The translations under genes and the position numbers were made by a program. The notes under the pieces are model-generated. The model was not told the DNA's origin and ran no database searches. It was given only the letters and a program-made list of their open reading frames with translations. A stretch of 64,000 nt of DNA from Actinoallomurus sp040655075 (GTDB lineage: Bacteria > Actinomycetota > Actinomycetes > Streptosporangiales > Streptosporangiaceae), in contig NZ_JBFAJC010000044.1 in NCBI RefSeq assembly GCF_040655075.1, positions 26,189-90,188 of the forward strand, written 5' to 3'. Of this stretch, positions 23,238 through 31,655 are shown one piece after another. How positions within the stretch are numbered: the stretch's first letter is position 1; the number at the start of each line of letters is the position of its first letter.

Positions 23238-24719
23238 TCACTGTTCGCCCCGCTCGCCGTACCAGCCAGCCAGCTTCCCGCGCCGGCTGACGGCCCGCAA
23301 CCGGCGTTCGGCCGCCGGGCGGGCGGCGCTCGTGGCCACGACCAGCAACTCGTCGCCCGCCTGCAGGGCCGTGTCGGGGCCCGGCACGAAGCTGTGGCCC
23401 TCCCGTACGACGAGGGTGATCACCGCTCCCTCGGGCAGGCGCAGCTCGAAGATCTCCACGCCGTTGAGGTGGGAGTCCGGCGGGATCCGGATCTCCAGCA
23501 GGTCGGCGTGCAGCTCCTCCAGGGGAGCGGCCTCGATGTCGATCTCCCGGGCGCGGTCGGGGATGGTCACCTTCAGGAGCCGCGCCAGCGACGCGAGCGT
23601 CGGTCCCTGCAGCAGGGTGAAGACCACCACGATGATGAACACCTGCGCGAACAGCGCATGCGCCCCGGGCAGGCCGGCCGACGCCGGGATGGTGGCCAGC
23701 ACGATCGGCACCGCGCCGCGCAGCCCCGCCCACGACAGGTAGGCCTTCTCGCGCCAGCCGATCCCGAAGAACGGCGTGGAGACCAGCACCGACAGCGGCC
23801 GGGCCACCAGCACCAGCGCGAAGCCGCAGATCAAGGCCGCGCCGATCTGCGCGGGCAGTTCCTGCGGCGAGTCGAGCAGGCCGAGCATGATGAACAGCCC
23901 GATCTGGGCCAGCCACGCGAGCCCCTCGGCGAACCCCCGGGTGGCCGGGCGGTGCGGCAGCGGGCTGTTGCCGAGCACCAGGGCCGAGATGTACGTCGCG
24001 AGGAACCCGCTGGCGTGTGCCATCGACGCCCCGCCGTACGCGCCGACGGTCAGCGACAGCACCGCGATCGGGTACAGGCCCGACGCGGGCAGCGCCGCCC
24101 GGCGCAGGGCGTACGCGCCGAACCGGCCGACCACCAGGCCGATCACCGCGCCGACGGCCAGCTCGTAGACCAGTTCGGCCACCATGAGCAGCGGCGTCGG
24201 CGCGTGGCGGGAGCTCAGGGCGACGACGAGGATGACGACCGGCGCGTCGTTGAAGCCCGACTCGGCCTCGAGCACTCCGGTCAGGCGTTCGGGCAGCGGC
24301 AGCCGCCGAAGCACGGAGAAGACCGCCGCGGCGTCGGTCGGGGCGAGCACCGCCCCCAGCAGCATCGCCAGACGCCATTCGATGCCCACGAGCCAGTGCG
24401 CCGCCGCCGCGACGACCACGATGCTGACCGCCGTGCCGGCGATCGACAGCGAGAGTGCGGCAGGCACTCCCGGCCGTACGGCCGACCAGCGGGTGGTGAG
24501 CCCGCCTTCGGCCAGGATCAGGACCAGGGCCGCCAGGCCCAGGTTCTCGGCGACGACCATGTTGTCGAAATGGATGCCGAACCCCGCCTCGCCGAGCATC
24601 AGGCCGAGCGCCAGGTACAGGAGCAGACTCGGCAGCCCGCTCCGGTGCGCCAGGCGCACCGCCACGATCGCTGCGATGACCACGACCGAGCCGAGCAGCA
24701 GCCACAGGTCGAGTTCCAC
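23238..24719 (-). CDS. Potassium/proton antiporter (CPA family) with TrkA-C domain
   Basis: A 493-residue membrane protein. About twelve transmembrane segments fill residues 1-385, with family motifs VLAPTDAAAVFSVLRRL, LEAESGFNDAPVVILV (the ND pair of the ion site) and SWAGLRGAVPIVLAT. The C-terminal ~100 residues form a TrkA-C-like ligand-sensing domain (VEIFELRLPEGAVITLVVRE, ALQAGDELLVVA). This layout matches the NhaP2/CvrA-type K+/H+ antiporters. GTG 24719 is chosen, with AAGGGGG five bases upstream. It would export K+ or Na+ in exchange for protons and control cytosolic pH and turgor. Confidence 0.88.
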   Translation of the reverse strand: MELDLWLLLGSVVVIAAIVAVRLAHRSGLPSLLLYLALGLMLGEAGFGIHFDNMVVAENLGLAALVLILAEGGLTTRWSAVRPGVPAALSLSIAGTAVSIVVVAAAAHWLVGIEWRLAMLLGAVLAPTDAAAVFSVLRRLPLPERLTGVLEAESGFNDAPVVILVVALSSRHAPTPLLMVAELVYELAVGAVIGLVVGRFGAYALRRAALPASGLYPIAVLSLTVGAYGGASMAHASGFLATYISALVLGNSPLPHRPATRGFAEGLAWLAQIGLFIMLGLLDSPQELPAQIGAALICGFALVLVARPLSVLVSTPFFGIGWREKAYLSWAGLRGAVPIVLATIPASAGLPGAHALFAQVFIIVVVFTLLQGPTLASLARLLKVTIPDRAREIDIEAAPLEELHADLLEIRIPPDSHLNGVEIFELRLPEGAVITLVVREGHSFVPGPDTALQAGDELLVVATSAARPAAERRLRAVSRRGKLAGWYGERGEQ

Positions 24720-24774
24720 CGACACCCCCTTGATCAGGACTTTCTCACAACCGGTCACAGGTGGTGGACAGGGC

Positions 24775-24792
24775 GTCTCCCGGTGCGGAGAC
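24775..24792 (-). terminator. Possible terminator hairpin downstream of the dehydrogenase
   Basis: GTCTCC at 24775-24780 pairs with GGAGAC at 24787-24792 around a six-base loop. It lies about 110 bases after the stop of the 2-hydroxyacid dehydrogenase gene on the minus strand. The stem is short, so support is modest. Confidence 0.3.
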
Positions 24793-24901
24793 CGGGGACG
24801 TTCCAGGAACGCGGTCGCGCTGTATCGCGCGACCACGGATGTGTGTTCGCGTGTTCGCCGTCGGCTCGCGGCCAGGGCCCTGTGGGCCCGGGACGTGAGT
24901 C

Positions 24902-25879
24902 CTAACGGTGGCGGATGAGTGAGTCGAGGCCGTTGACGACGTTCGCCACCGGGCGGCCCTCTACCGCCGCCCGGATGTTGTCGATCACGGCCGTGATGAT
25001 GTTCAGCTGCGACTGTCTGGTCGAGCCCGCGGCATGCGGGGACAGCAGGACGCTCTCGTGCCGCCGGAGCGGGTGATCGGCGGGCAGGGGTTCGTCGTCG
25101 TAGACGTCGAGTGCCGCCCCGGCCAGCCGGCCGCTCTCCAGCGCGGCGAGCACGTCGGCGTCCGGCGCGATGCCGCCCCGCGCCACGTTGACCAGAAAGG
25201 CGCCCGCCGGCAGCAGCGCGAGCCGACGGGAGTCGAGCAACCCGACGGTCTCCGGAGTGCGCGGCAGGCAGACGACGAGGATGTCGGATCCGGCCAGCAG
25301 GTCGTCGATCTCCTTGTAGACGCCGGTGTCCCGGCGCCGCCGTGACCAGTACGCGACCTGGCAGCCGAGCGCCTCGAACAGCCGCGCCGCCTCCGCGCCG
25401 ATCGCGCCCATGCCGAGCACGCCGACCCGGCGGTTCGCCAGCTCGTCCGAGCCGCGCGAGGCGGTTTCCAGCTGCGGCCAGCCGCCCTCGCGCATGCGCC
25501 GGTCCGCCCACGAGAGCTGCCGGGACAGGTCCAGCGCGGCGCTCAGGGCCCACTCGGCCACGGACCGGGCGTTCGCCCCGGCGGTGTTGGCCACGGGCAC
25601 CCCGGCGGCGGTCAGCGCGTCGACGTCGAGCGAGTCCACTCCGACGGACGGCATCTGCACGAACGCCAGGCGCGGTGCGGCCGCCACGGCGGCGGCGTCG
25701 ATCGCGAGCTCGCCGGTGAAGTCGCCGACGACCAGCTCCGCGTCGGCCAGAAGAGAGTGCAGGGCCTCGCGGCTCCGCTCGGCGGGCACGCTGACGTCGG
25801 CGCCGAGCGGGTCGAATACATGGTGGATCAGGTCGGAGCCGAGGGGCGGGAGGGCGAGCAGCTTGAAGCGGTCGCTCAT
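24902..25879 (-). CDS. D-isomer-specific 2-hydroxyacid dehydrogenase
   Basis: A 325-residue NAD(P)-dependent dehydrogenase. The nucleotide-binding region is VGVLGMGAIGAEAARLFEAL (about 152-171). The catalytic triad positions are VNVARGG (Arg), DVYDDEPL (Glu) and LSPHAAGST (His). An N-terminal substrate domain includes MPSVGVDSLDVDAL. The family reduces 2-keto acids such as glyoxylate, hydroxypyruvate or 2-ketoisocaproate, and the exact substrate cannot be read from the sequence. The ATG overlaps the stop of the upstream cyclo-ligase gene (ATGA), so both are in one operon. Confidence 0.9.
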   Translation of the reverse strand: MSDRFKLLALPPLGSDLIHHVFDPLGADVSVPAERSREALHSLLADAELVVGDFTGELAIDAAAVAAAPRLAFVQMPSVGVDSLDVDALTAAGVPVANTAGANARSVAEWALSAALDLSRQLSWADRRMREGGWPQLETASRGSDELANRRVGVLGMGAIGAEAARLFEALGCQVAYWSRRRRDTGVYKEIDDLLAGSDILVVCLPRTPETVGLLDSRRLALLPAGAFLVNVARGGIAPDADVLAALESGRLAGAALDVYDDEPLPADHPLRRHESVLLSPHAAGSTRQSQLNIITAVIDNIRAAVEGRPVANVVNGLDSLIRHR

Positions 25880-26469
25880 GCGCCGGCCTCCGTCCCGGTG
25901 AACCGGACGAGGCCGCCCGATGGCGTGACCGCCGCCCGTACCGGCCGGTCGTGCGGCTCGGCGGGAAGGACGTCGACCAGCTCGGTGTCGTACACCGGCG
26001 CGATCGTGAGGATGCTCTCGGCGACGCGGGCCAGCGCCCGGTCGTACGAGCCGCCGCCGCGCCCGAGGCGCGCGCCCGTCGACGACACCGCCAGCGCGGG
26101 CACGATCACCAGGTCGGCGCTGCGGATCGCCTCCGGCCCCCGTACGGGCTCGGTGGGCTCCAGCAGGCCGAACCGCCCCGGCTCCAGTGACTCTGGGCCC
26201 TCGTAGGAGGCCCAGTCGAGGTCACCGTCGGGCAGCAGCCGGGGGACGAGGACGTACGTCCCGCGCTTCCACAGCGCGAACAGCAGGCTCTGCGTGGCCG
26301 GCTCGGTGCCGACCGAGACGTACGCGGCGACGGTGCCGGCCATCTCCGCCTCCGGCAACGTCAGCACGGTGTCGCGCAACAGCCGCCCGGCGGCGGTGCG
26401 TTCGTCCGGCGTGAGGCGGGCGCGGGCCGCCAGCAGATCCGAACGCAGGGCCGTCTTGTCCTCGGTCAT
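25876..26469 (-). CDS. 5-formyltetrahydrofolate cyclo-ligase
   Basis: A 197-residue enzyme that converts 5-formyl-THF to 5,10-methenyl-THF with ATP. The family core is present: LRSDLLAARARLTPDER at the N-terminus, VLVPRLLPDGDLDWASY, and the phosphate-binding LGRGGGSYDRALAR near the C-terminus. ATG 26469 is preferred, and a GTG three codons upstream is possible. It is transcribed divergently from galU and is translationally coupled to the dehydrogenase gene. Confidence 0.92.
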   Translation of the reverse strand: MTEDKTALRSDLLAARARLTPDERTAAGRLLRDTVLTLPEAEMAGTVAAYVSVGTEPATQSLLFALWKRGTYVLVPRLLPDGDLDWASYEGPESLEPGRFGLLEPTEPVRGPEAIRSADLVIVPALAVSSTGARLGRGGGSYDRALARVAESILTIAPVYDTELVDVLPAEPHDRPVRAAVTPSGGLVRFTGTEAGA

Positions 26470-26569
26470 GTCGCGCACGTCTCCATTGTCCCGTGAAATC
26501 AGAGTGAGATCTCCGTGAAGATGAGCGCCGCACGGGGGGACCGTCCGCTGAACCGGCCCGATCGACGGT

Positions 26570-26581
26570 TAGGGTCTTGTC

Positions 26582-26584
<3 letters not shown>
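26570..26584 (+). promoter_or_regulatory. -10 element of a leaderless promoter for galU
   Basis: TAGGGT at 26570-26575, six bases (CTTGTC), then ATG 26582. No ribosome site precedes the start. CTGAAC at 26548-26553 is a weak -35 candidate. Confidence 0.6.
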
Positions 26585-27479
<895 letters not shown>

Positions 27480-27496
<17 letters not shown>

Positions 27497-28694
27497 ACAT
27501 CTGGCGGACATCCTGGGGGCGATACGGGAACTTCCGCCCCTGGAGCTGGCCCTGCCGGAGTCATACGGAGGCGTCCTCGCCGAGCCCGTCACCGCACCCG
27601 TCGACCTGCCGCCGTTCGACAACTCCGCCATGGACGGCTACGCGGTGCTGGCCTCGGACGTCGCGTCCGCGGCCGAGACATCACCCGTGACCCTGTCGGT
27701 CGTCGGCGACATCGCCGCCGGCGACCAGGGCGCGTACGGCATCGGCCCGGGCCTGTGCGCCCGGATCATGACCGGCGCGCCCCTGCCCGGGCGCGCGGAC
27801 GCCATCGTCCCGGTCGAGTGGACCGACGGCGGCACCGCCAAGGTCACGATCCGGCGGTCCGCCACGCCCGGCCACTACATCCGGCGCGCCGGCGAGGACG
27901 TCACCGCCGGGCAGACCGTCCTCCCGGAGGGCACCCGTCTCGGGCCCGCGCAGATCGGCATGCTCGCCGCCGTCGGCCGCGCCCGCGTCCTCGTACGCCC
28001 CCGGCCCCGCGTCGCCGTGCTGTCCACCGGCAGCGAGCTGATCGAGCCCGGCCGCCCGGTCGGGCCCGGCCAGATCTGGGACTCCAACAGCTTCGCGCTG
28101 ACCGCCGCCGTCACCGAGGCGGGCGGCGTCGGCTTCCGGCAGGGCACGGTCGGCGACGACCCGCGCGAGGTGCTCACCACGATCGAGGAGCAGCTCGCCT
28201 ACGCCGACCTGATCATCACCTCGGGCGGGGTCAGCATGGGCGCCCGCGACGTCGTCAAGGAGGTGCTGTCCGGGCTGGGGACCATGCGGTTCGAGAAGGT
28301 CGCGATGCGGCCCGGCAAGCCGCAGGGCTTCGGCCTGCTCGACGACCGCGTCCCCGTCTTCACCCTGCCCGGCAACCCGGTCAGCGCGTACGTCTCCTTT
28401 CAGGTGTTCGTCCGACCGGCGCTGCGCGCGCTACAGGGCCTCCCGCCCACGCCGCCGAGGACCGTACGGGCCTACCTCGCCGTGCCGATCACCTACTCGC
28501 CAGAGGGACTGCGGCAGTACCTGCGCGCGGAGCTCTCCGTCGACGAGGACGGGAATCACCGGGTGGTCCCGGCGGAGGGGCAGGGCTCCCACCAGGTGTT
28601 CTCGCTGGCGTCCTCGAACGCGCTGATCGTCGTGCCTGAGGACGTCACCGACCTCCAGGCGGGGGACAACGTCGACGTGCTGGAGCTGCCATGA
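27480..28694 (+). CDS. glp: Gephyrin-like molybdotransferase Glp (MoeA family)
   Basis: A 404-residue MoeA/gephyrin-E protein that inserts molybdate into molybdopterin. DLPPFDNSAMDGYAVL, GDIAAGDQG, RIMTGAPLPGRADAIVPVE and the MPT-binding loop LIITSGGVSMGARDVVKEVL are all present, and the C-terminal domain IV begins near residue 325. In corynebacteria the member encoded beside the membrane receptor GlpR (SepX) also binds FtsZ and takes part in cell division. That gene neighbourhood is preserved here (sepX at 30577), so a dual role is likely by inference. It overlaps galU by 17 bases and moaC by four. Confidence 0.92.
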
Positions 28695-29161
28695 GCGATT
28701 TCTCCCACCTCGACGAGTCCGGGGCGGCCCGGATGGTGGACGTCTCCGCCAAGGAGGTCTCGGCACGTACGGCCACGGCCACCGGCTTCGTCCGGCTGTC
28801 CGCGGAGTGCGTCGCCGCCCTGCGCGCCGGGAACGTCCCCAAAGGTGACGCTCTCGCCGTCGCCCGCATCGCGGGCATCCAGGCGGCCAAGCGGACGCCC
28901 GACCTCGTCCCGCTCTGCCACCCGATCGCCATCCACGGCGTCACCGTCGACCTCACCGTCCAGGACGACGGCGTGGTGATCTCCGCACAGGTGCGCACCG
29001 CCGACCGTACAGGCGTGGAGATGGAGGCGCTGACCTGCGTGTCCGTCGCCGGCCTCGCCCTCATCGACATGGTCAAGGCCGTCGACCCCGCCGCCGTGAT
29101 CACCGACGTCCGTGTCGAGGAGAAGACCGGCGGCAAGACCGGCCTCTGGCGGCGGCCGTGA
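28691..29161 (+). CDS. moaC: Cyclic pyranopterin monophosphate synthase
   Basis: A 156-residue MoaC, which converts 3',8-cyclo-GTP to cyclic pyranopterin monophosphate in molybdenum-cofactor synthesis. Signatures are VDVSAKEVSARTATATG, GIQAAKRTPDLVPLCHPI (catalytic Lys and His region), GVEMEALTCVSVAGL and LIDMVKAVDP. It overlaps moeA/glp (ATGA) and mog (GTGA). The moaA gene needed for the preceding step is not in the window. Confidence 0.96.
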   Translation: MSDFSHLDESGAARMVDVSAKEVSARTATATGFVRLSAECVAALRAGNVPKGDALAVARIAGIQAAKRTPDLVPLCHPIAIHGVTVDLTVQDDGVVISAQVRTADRTGVEMEALTCVSVAGLALIDMVKAVDPAAVITDVRVEEKTGGKTGLWRRP

Positions 29162-29646
29162 CAGTGATCAGGGCGCTCGCGGTGACCGTGTCGAACCGCG
29201 CGTCCGCCGGCGTCTACGAGGACCGCTCCGGGCCCGTCCTCGCCGGACTCCTGCGCGATCTGGGCTGCGAGGTCGACGGACCCGTCGTCGTCCCCGACGG
29301 CGAGCCGGTGGAAAAGGTCCTGCGCGACGCCGTCGCCCAGGGCTACGACGCCGTCGTCACCAGCGGCGGCACCGGCCTCACCCCGACCGACCGTACGCCC
29401 GAGATGACCCGGCGCGTCATCGAGCGGGAGATTCCCGGCATCGCGGAGGCAATCCGGCTCACGGGCCGCGAGAAGGTCCCGTCCGCGATCCTCTCCCGTG
29501 GCCTCGCCGGCGTCGCCGGACGTACGCTGATCGTCAACCTGCCCGGTTCGACGGGCGGGGTGCGCGACGGTATGGCCGTGCTCGGCGAGGTGCTGGGACA
29601 CGCCGTCGACCAGATCGGCGGCGGCGACCATCCGCGCACACCCTGA
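29158..29646 (+). CDS. mog: Molybdopterin adenylyltransferase-like protein (MoaB/Mog family)
   Basis: A 162-residue MoaB/Mog fold protein that would adenylate molybdopterin before metal insertion by MoeA. VTVSNRASAGVYEDRSGPVL, DAVVTSGGTGLTPTDRTPE and the substrate loop NLPGSTGGVRDGMAVL are family hallmarks. The GTG start overlaps the moaC stop by four bases. Together with glp and moaC it could serve the molybdoenzyme encoded at 12.3 kb. Confidence 0.93.
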   Translation: MTVIRALAVTVSNRASAGVYEDRSGPVLAGLLRDLGCEVDGPVVVPDGEPVEKVLRDAVAQGYDAVVTSGGTGLTPTDRTPEMTRRVIEREIPGIAEAIRLTGREKVPSAILSRGLAGVAGRTLIVNLPGSTGGVRDGMAVLGEVLGHAVDQIGGGDHPRTP

Positions 29647-29697
29647 ACGAGGATGGCGTCAGGCCCGTCCCCGGGGAATCATGGGAGTGTGGAACGC

Positions 29698-30312
29698 ATG
29701 CGGGGTTGGCCGGCCAACCTGAACGAGGGGCCGGTCGGGCTGCGGCCCTTGCGGCTACGCGACGCGTCGACGTGGCGAGAGGTGCGGATCCGCAACGCCG
29801 AATGGCTGCGGCCGTGGGAGCCCACCAACCCCGAGACCCCGCTGTTCCGCAGTGGCCTCGGTCCCTACCTCAGCATGGTGCAGACCATGCGCCGCGAGGC
29901 GCGGCACGGCCTCGCCCTGCCCTGGGTCGTCACCTACGAAGGGGCGTTCGCCGGGCAGCTCACCATCGGCGCCATCGTCTGGGGCTCCGCCCGCTCCGCA
30001 CAGATCGGCTACTGGGTCGACAAGGCCGTCGCCGGCCGCGGCGTCATGCCGACCGCCGTCGCCCTCGCCGTCGACCACGCCTTCTTCAACGTCGGCCTGC
30101 ACCGCGTCGAGGCCAACATCCGTCCCGAGAACACCGCCAGCCGTCGCGTCGTCGAAAAACTCGGCTTCCGCGAAGAGGGCGTGCGCCGGCGTCACCTGCA
30201 CATCGATGGGGCCTGGCGCGACCACATCTGCTACGCGTTGACTTCCGAGGACATCCCGGGCGGCCTCATGGCCCGCTGGCGCGCCAGCACCCGCCAGGCC
30301 TTCCCGCGCTGA
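29698..30312 (+). CDS. GNAT N-acetyltransferase, RimJ/RimL type
   Basis: A 204-residue acetyltransferase. The core shows VGLRPLRLRDASTWREVR at the N-terminus, the acetyl-CoA loop KAVAGRGVMPTAVALAVDH, and HRVEANIRPENTASRRVVEK with LGFREEGV, all typical of RimJ/RimL ribosomal-protein acetyltransferases. The ATG at 29698 is chosen, with GGGAG ten bases upstream; a GTG three codons earlier is also open. The same GNAT gene accompanies glp and sepX in many actinobacteria, but its target is unknown. Confidence 0.9.
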   Translation: MRGWPANLNEGPVGLRPLRLRDASTWREVRIRNAEWLRPWEPTNPETPLFRSGLGPYLSMVQTMRREARHGLALPWVVTYEGAFAGQLTIGAIVWGSARSAQIGYWVDKAVAGRGVMPTAVALAVDHAFFNVGLHRVEANIRPENTASRRVVEKLGFREEGVRRRHLHIDGAWRDHICYALTSEDIPGGLMARWRASTRQAFPR

Positions 30313-30504
30313 CGCCGTGATCGCGCAGCGCTGCCGCGGATATCGGAATGTGATGTTCACGGAGCCGTACTCCGGAGACCATTGAGGCGGGCACCGCACG
30401 GCGTGATCATGTCGCTCGGAAACTTTCGGTCAGGAAAGCTTCAGGAACGATCCGATCTCGCGACACACCGCCCCTAATGCTCGTCAACCACTGACGGTGG
30501 GTCT

Positions 30505-30520
30505 TAGCGTGCGGGACGTG
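30505..30520 (+). promoter_or_regulatory. Possible -10 element for sepX leader transcript
   Basis: TAGCGT at 30505-30510 is followed by seven bases and a GTG at 30518. That GTG opens a 19-codon reading frame that ends on the sepX start. The spacing matches other leaderless starts in the window. Confidence 0.4.
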
Positions 30521-30577
30521 AGCGTGCGCGTCTGCGAGGTCAGCCTGCGGCCTGGACGCGTCTATGAGGAGGGCTGA
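30518..30577 (+). CDS. Putative 19-codon leader ORF coupled to sepX
   Basis: Reading from GTG 30518 gives VSVRVCEVSLRPGRVYEEG and a TGA at 30575-30577, whose last base is the A of the sepX ATG (TGATG). The sepX ribosome site GAGGAGGG lies inside its final codons. The frame is too short for coding statistics, so it could be chance. The overlap and the -10-like hexamer seven bases before it make translational coupling plausible. Confidence 0.35.
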   Translation: MSVRVCEVSLRPGRVYEEG

Positions 30578-31164
30578 TGAGCAGCGCACTCCTCTATCTC
30601 GCGATCGTAGCCGTGTGGGGCATCGTCCTGGTCCCCATGTGGCTCCGTCGTGACGGTTCCCGGACCCGGCAGCGCCGCTTCGACGAGGACACCGACACAC
30701 TGACGGAGTCGCCCGCCGAGGTCGCCGACAACGTCGACGAGGCCCTGCCCGAGGACCACCCCGTCCCGGCCCCGCAGGCCCGCCAGGCCGCCCGCAGGCG
30801 AGCGAGCCGCGCCGCCGTCATCGCCCGCCGCCGACGCCGCACCGTCGGGCTCCTCCTGCTGGTGCTCACCGCCGTCGCCACCGTCGTCGCCGGCGTCACG
30901 CCATGGTGGTTCATCGCGCCCCCGGCCGTCCTCCTCGTCGGCCACCTGACGCTGCTGCGCATCGCCTTCAAAGTCGACGCCGAACGCCGTCGCGCCCGCC
31001 ACATCGCCCGCCTCCGCGCGATGGAGGCCGAACGCCGTCGCGCGGAGGAGCAAGCCCGCCTCGCCCTCGAGGCCCAGCGCACCGCCGAGGTCATCACCAT
31101 GCCCGAGCGGCCGCAGGAAGAGGTCTACGACCAGTACACCGACCAGCGCGCCGTCGGCGACTGA
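30577..31164 (+). CDS. sepX: Divisome protein SepX / gephyrin-like receptor GlpR
   Basis: A 195-residue membrane protein with an N-terminal helix (SSALLYLAIVAVWGIVLVPM) immediately followed by WLRRDGS. An acidic and basic cytosolic loop comes next, then two adjacent helices (TVGLLLLVLTAVATVVAGV and FIAPPAVLLVGHLTLLRIAF). The Arg/Glu-rich coiled-coil tail has AEVITMPERPQEEVYDQYTD. This layout and the neighbouring glp-moaC-mog-GNAT genes match the actinobacterial SepX/GlpR family, which recruits Glp to the division septum together with FtsZ. ATG 30577 has GAGGAGGG just upstream. Confidence 0.88.
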   Translation: MSSALLYLAIVAVWGIVLVPMWLRRDGSRTRQRRFDEDTDTLTESPAEVADNVDEALPEDHPVPAPQARQAARRRASRAAVIARRRRRTVGLLLLVLTAVATVVAGVTPWWFIAPPAVLLVGHLTLLRIAFKVDAERRRARHIARLRAMEAERRRAEEQARLALEAQRTAEVITMPERPQEEVYDQYTDQRAVGD

Positions 31165-31333
31165 GCCTGCTCCCCGACGAGCTGCTGCCCGGGCCTGGCG
31201 AGCCCGCCACGCGGCCGAGCGCGCAGCGAGAGATGAGGAGAACTACTCACCGTCGCCGATCCGGTGTGATCGGCAACACCAGGTAACCGATGCGCGAGCA
31301 GTGCCCAATGTTTGCTAGCCTTACCTCGTCCTT

Positions 31334-31407
31334 GGGGCTGTAGCGCAGTCCGGTAGCGCACCTCGTTCGCATCGAGGGGGTCAGGGGTTCAAATCCCCTC
31401 AGCTCCA
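31334..31407 (+). tRNA. tRNA-Ala (anticodon CGC)
   Basis: A full cloverleaf can be drawn: acceptor GGGGCTG/CAGCTCC, D arm GCGC...GCGC, anticodon stem CCTCG/CGAGG with loop TTCGCAT (anticodon CGC), variable GGGTC, and T arm AGGGG-TTCAAAT-CCCCT. The discriminator base is A. The CCA end is not encoded (ACTT follows). Confidence 0.93.
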
Positions 31408-31472
31408 CTTCGGACCTGGGACCAGTGTGGTCGCGGCGGTGCCGCTTCCCTGCTGGTCCTTCGTCATTTCGT

Positions 31473-31519
31473 CCAGGGGGGACCCCCTGGAACCCCCGAT
31501 GTGGGGGCTTCGCCCCCAC
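31473..31519. terminator. Two GC-rich hairpins downstream of tRNA-Ala
   Basis: CCAGGGGG pairs with CCCCCTGG (31473-31490, two-base loop), and GTGGGGGC pairs with GCCCCCAC (31501-31519, TTC loop). Such paired hairpins often follow tRNA genes in related actinobacteria. They may terminate the tRNA transcript, and they open the repeat array that follows. Confidence 0.65.
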
Positions 31520-31524
31520 GCCCC

Positions 31525-31624
31525 CTGCGCGGGCTGGGGTCTTCTTGGTGTGTGGGCTTGGTGCCCACGGGCCTCTGCGCGGGCTGGGGTCTTCTTGGTG
31601 TGTGGGCTTGGTGCCCACGGGCCC
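31525..31624 (+). repeat. 50-bp tandem repeat, two full copies
   Basis: Units at 31525-31574 and 31575-31624 are nearly identical, and a partial third begins at 31625. Each unit contains a GTGGGC-TTGGT-GCCCAC hairpin. The array sits between tRNA-Ala and the end of the convergent STAND ATPase gene. It contains no credible gene. Confidence 0.85.
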
Positions 31625-31655
31625 CTGCGCCGGGCGGGGCTAGCGCGTGCGTATT

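Noticed and set aside
31525..31640. Possible CRISPR array
   Set aside because: The repeat units are directly adjacent with no unique spacers and there are no cas genes, so it is a tandem repeat.
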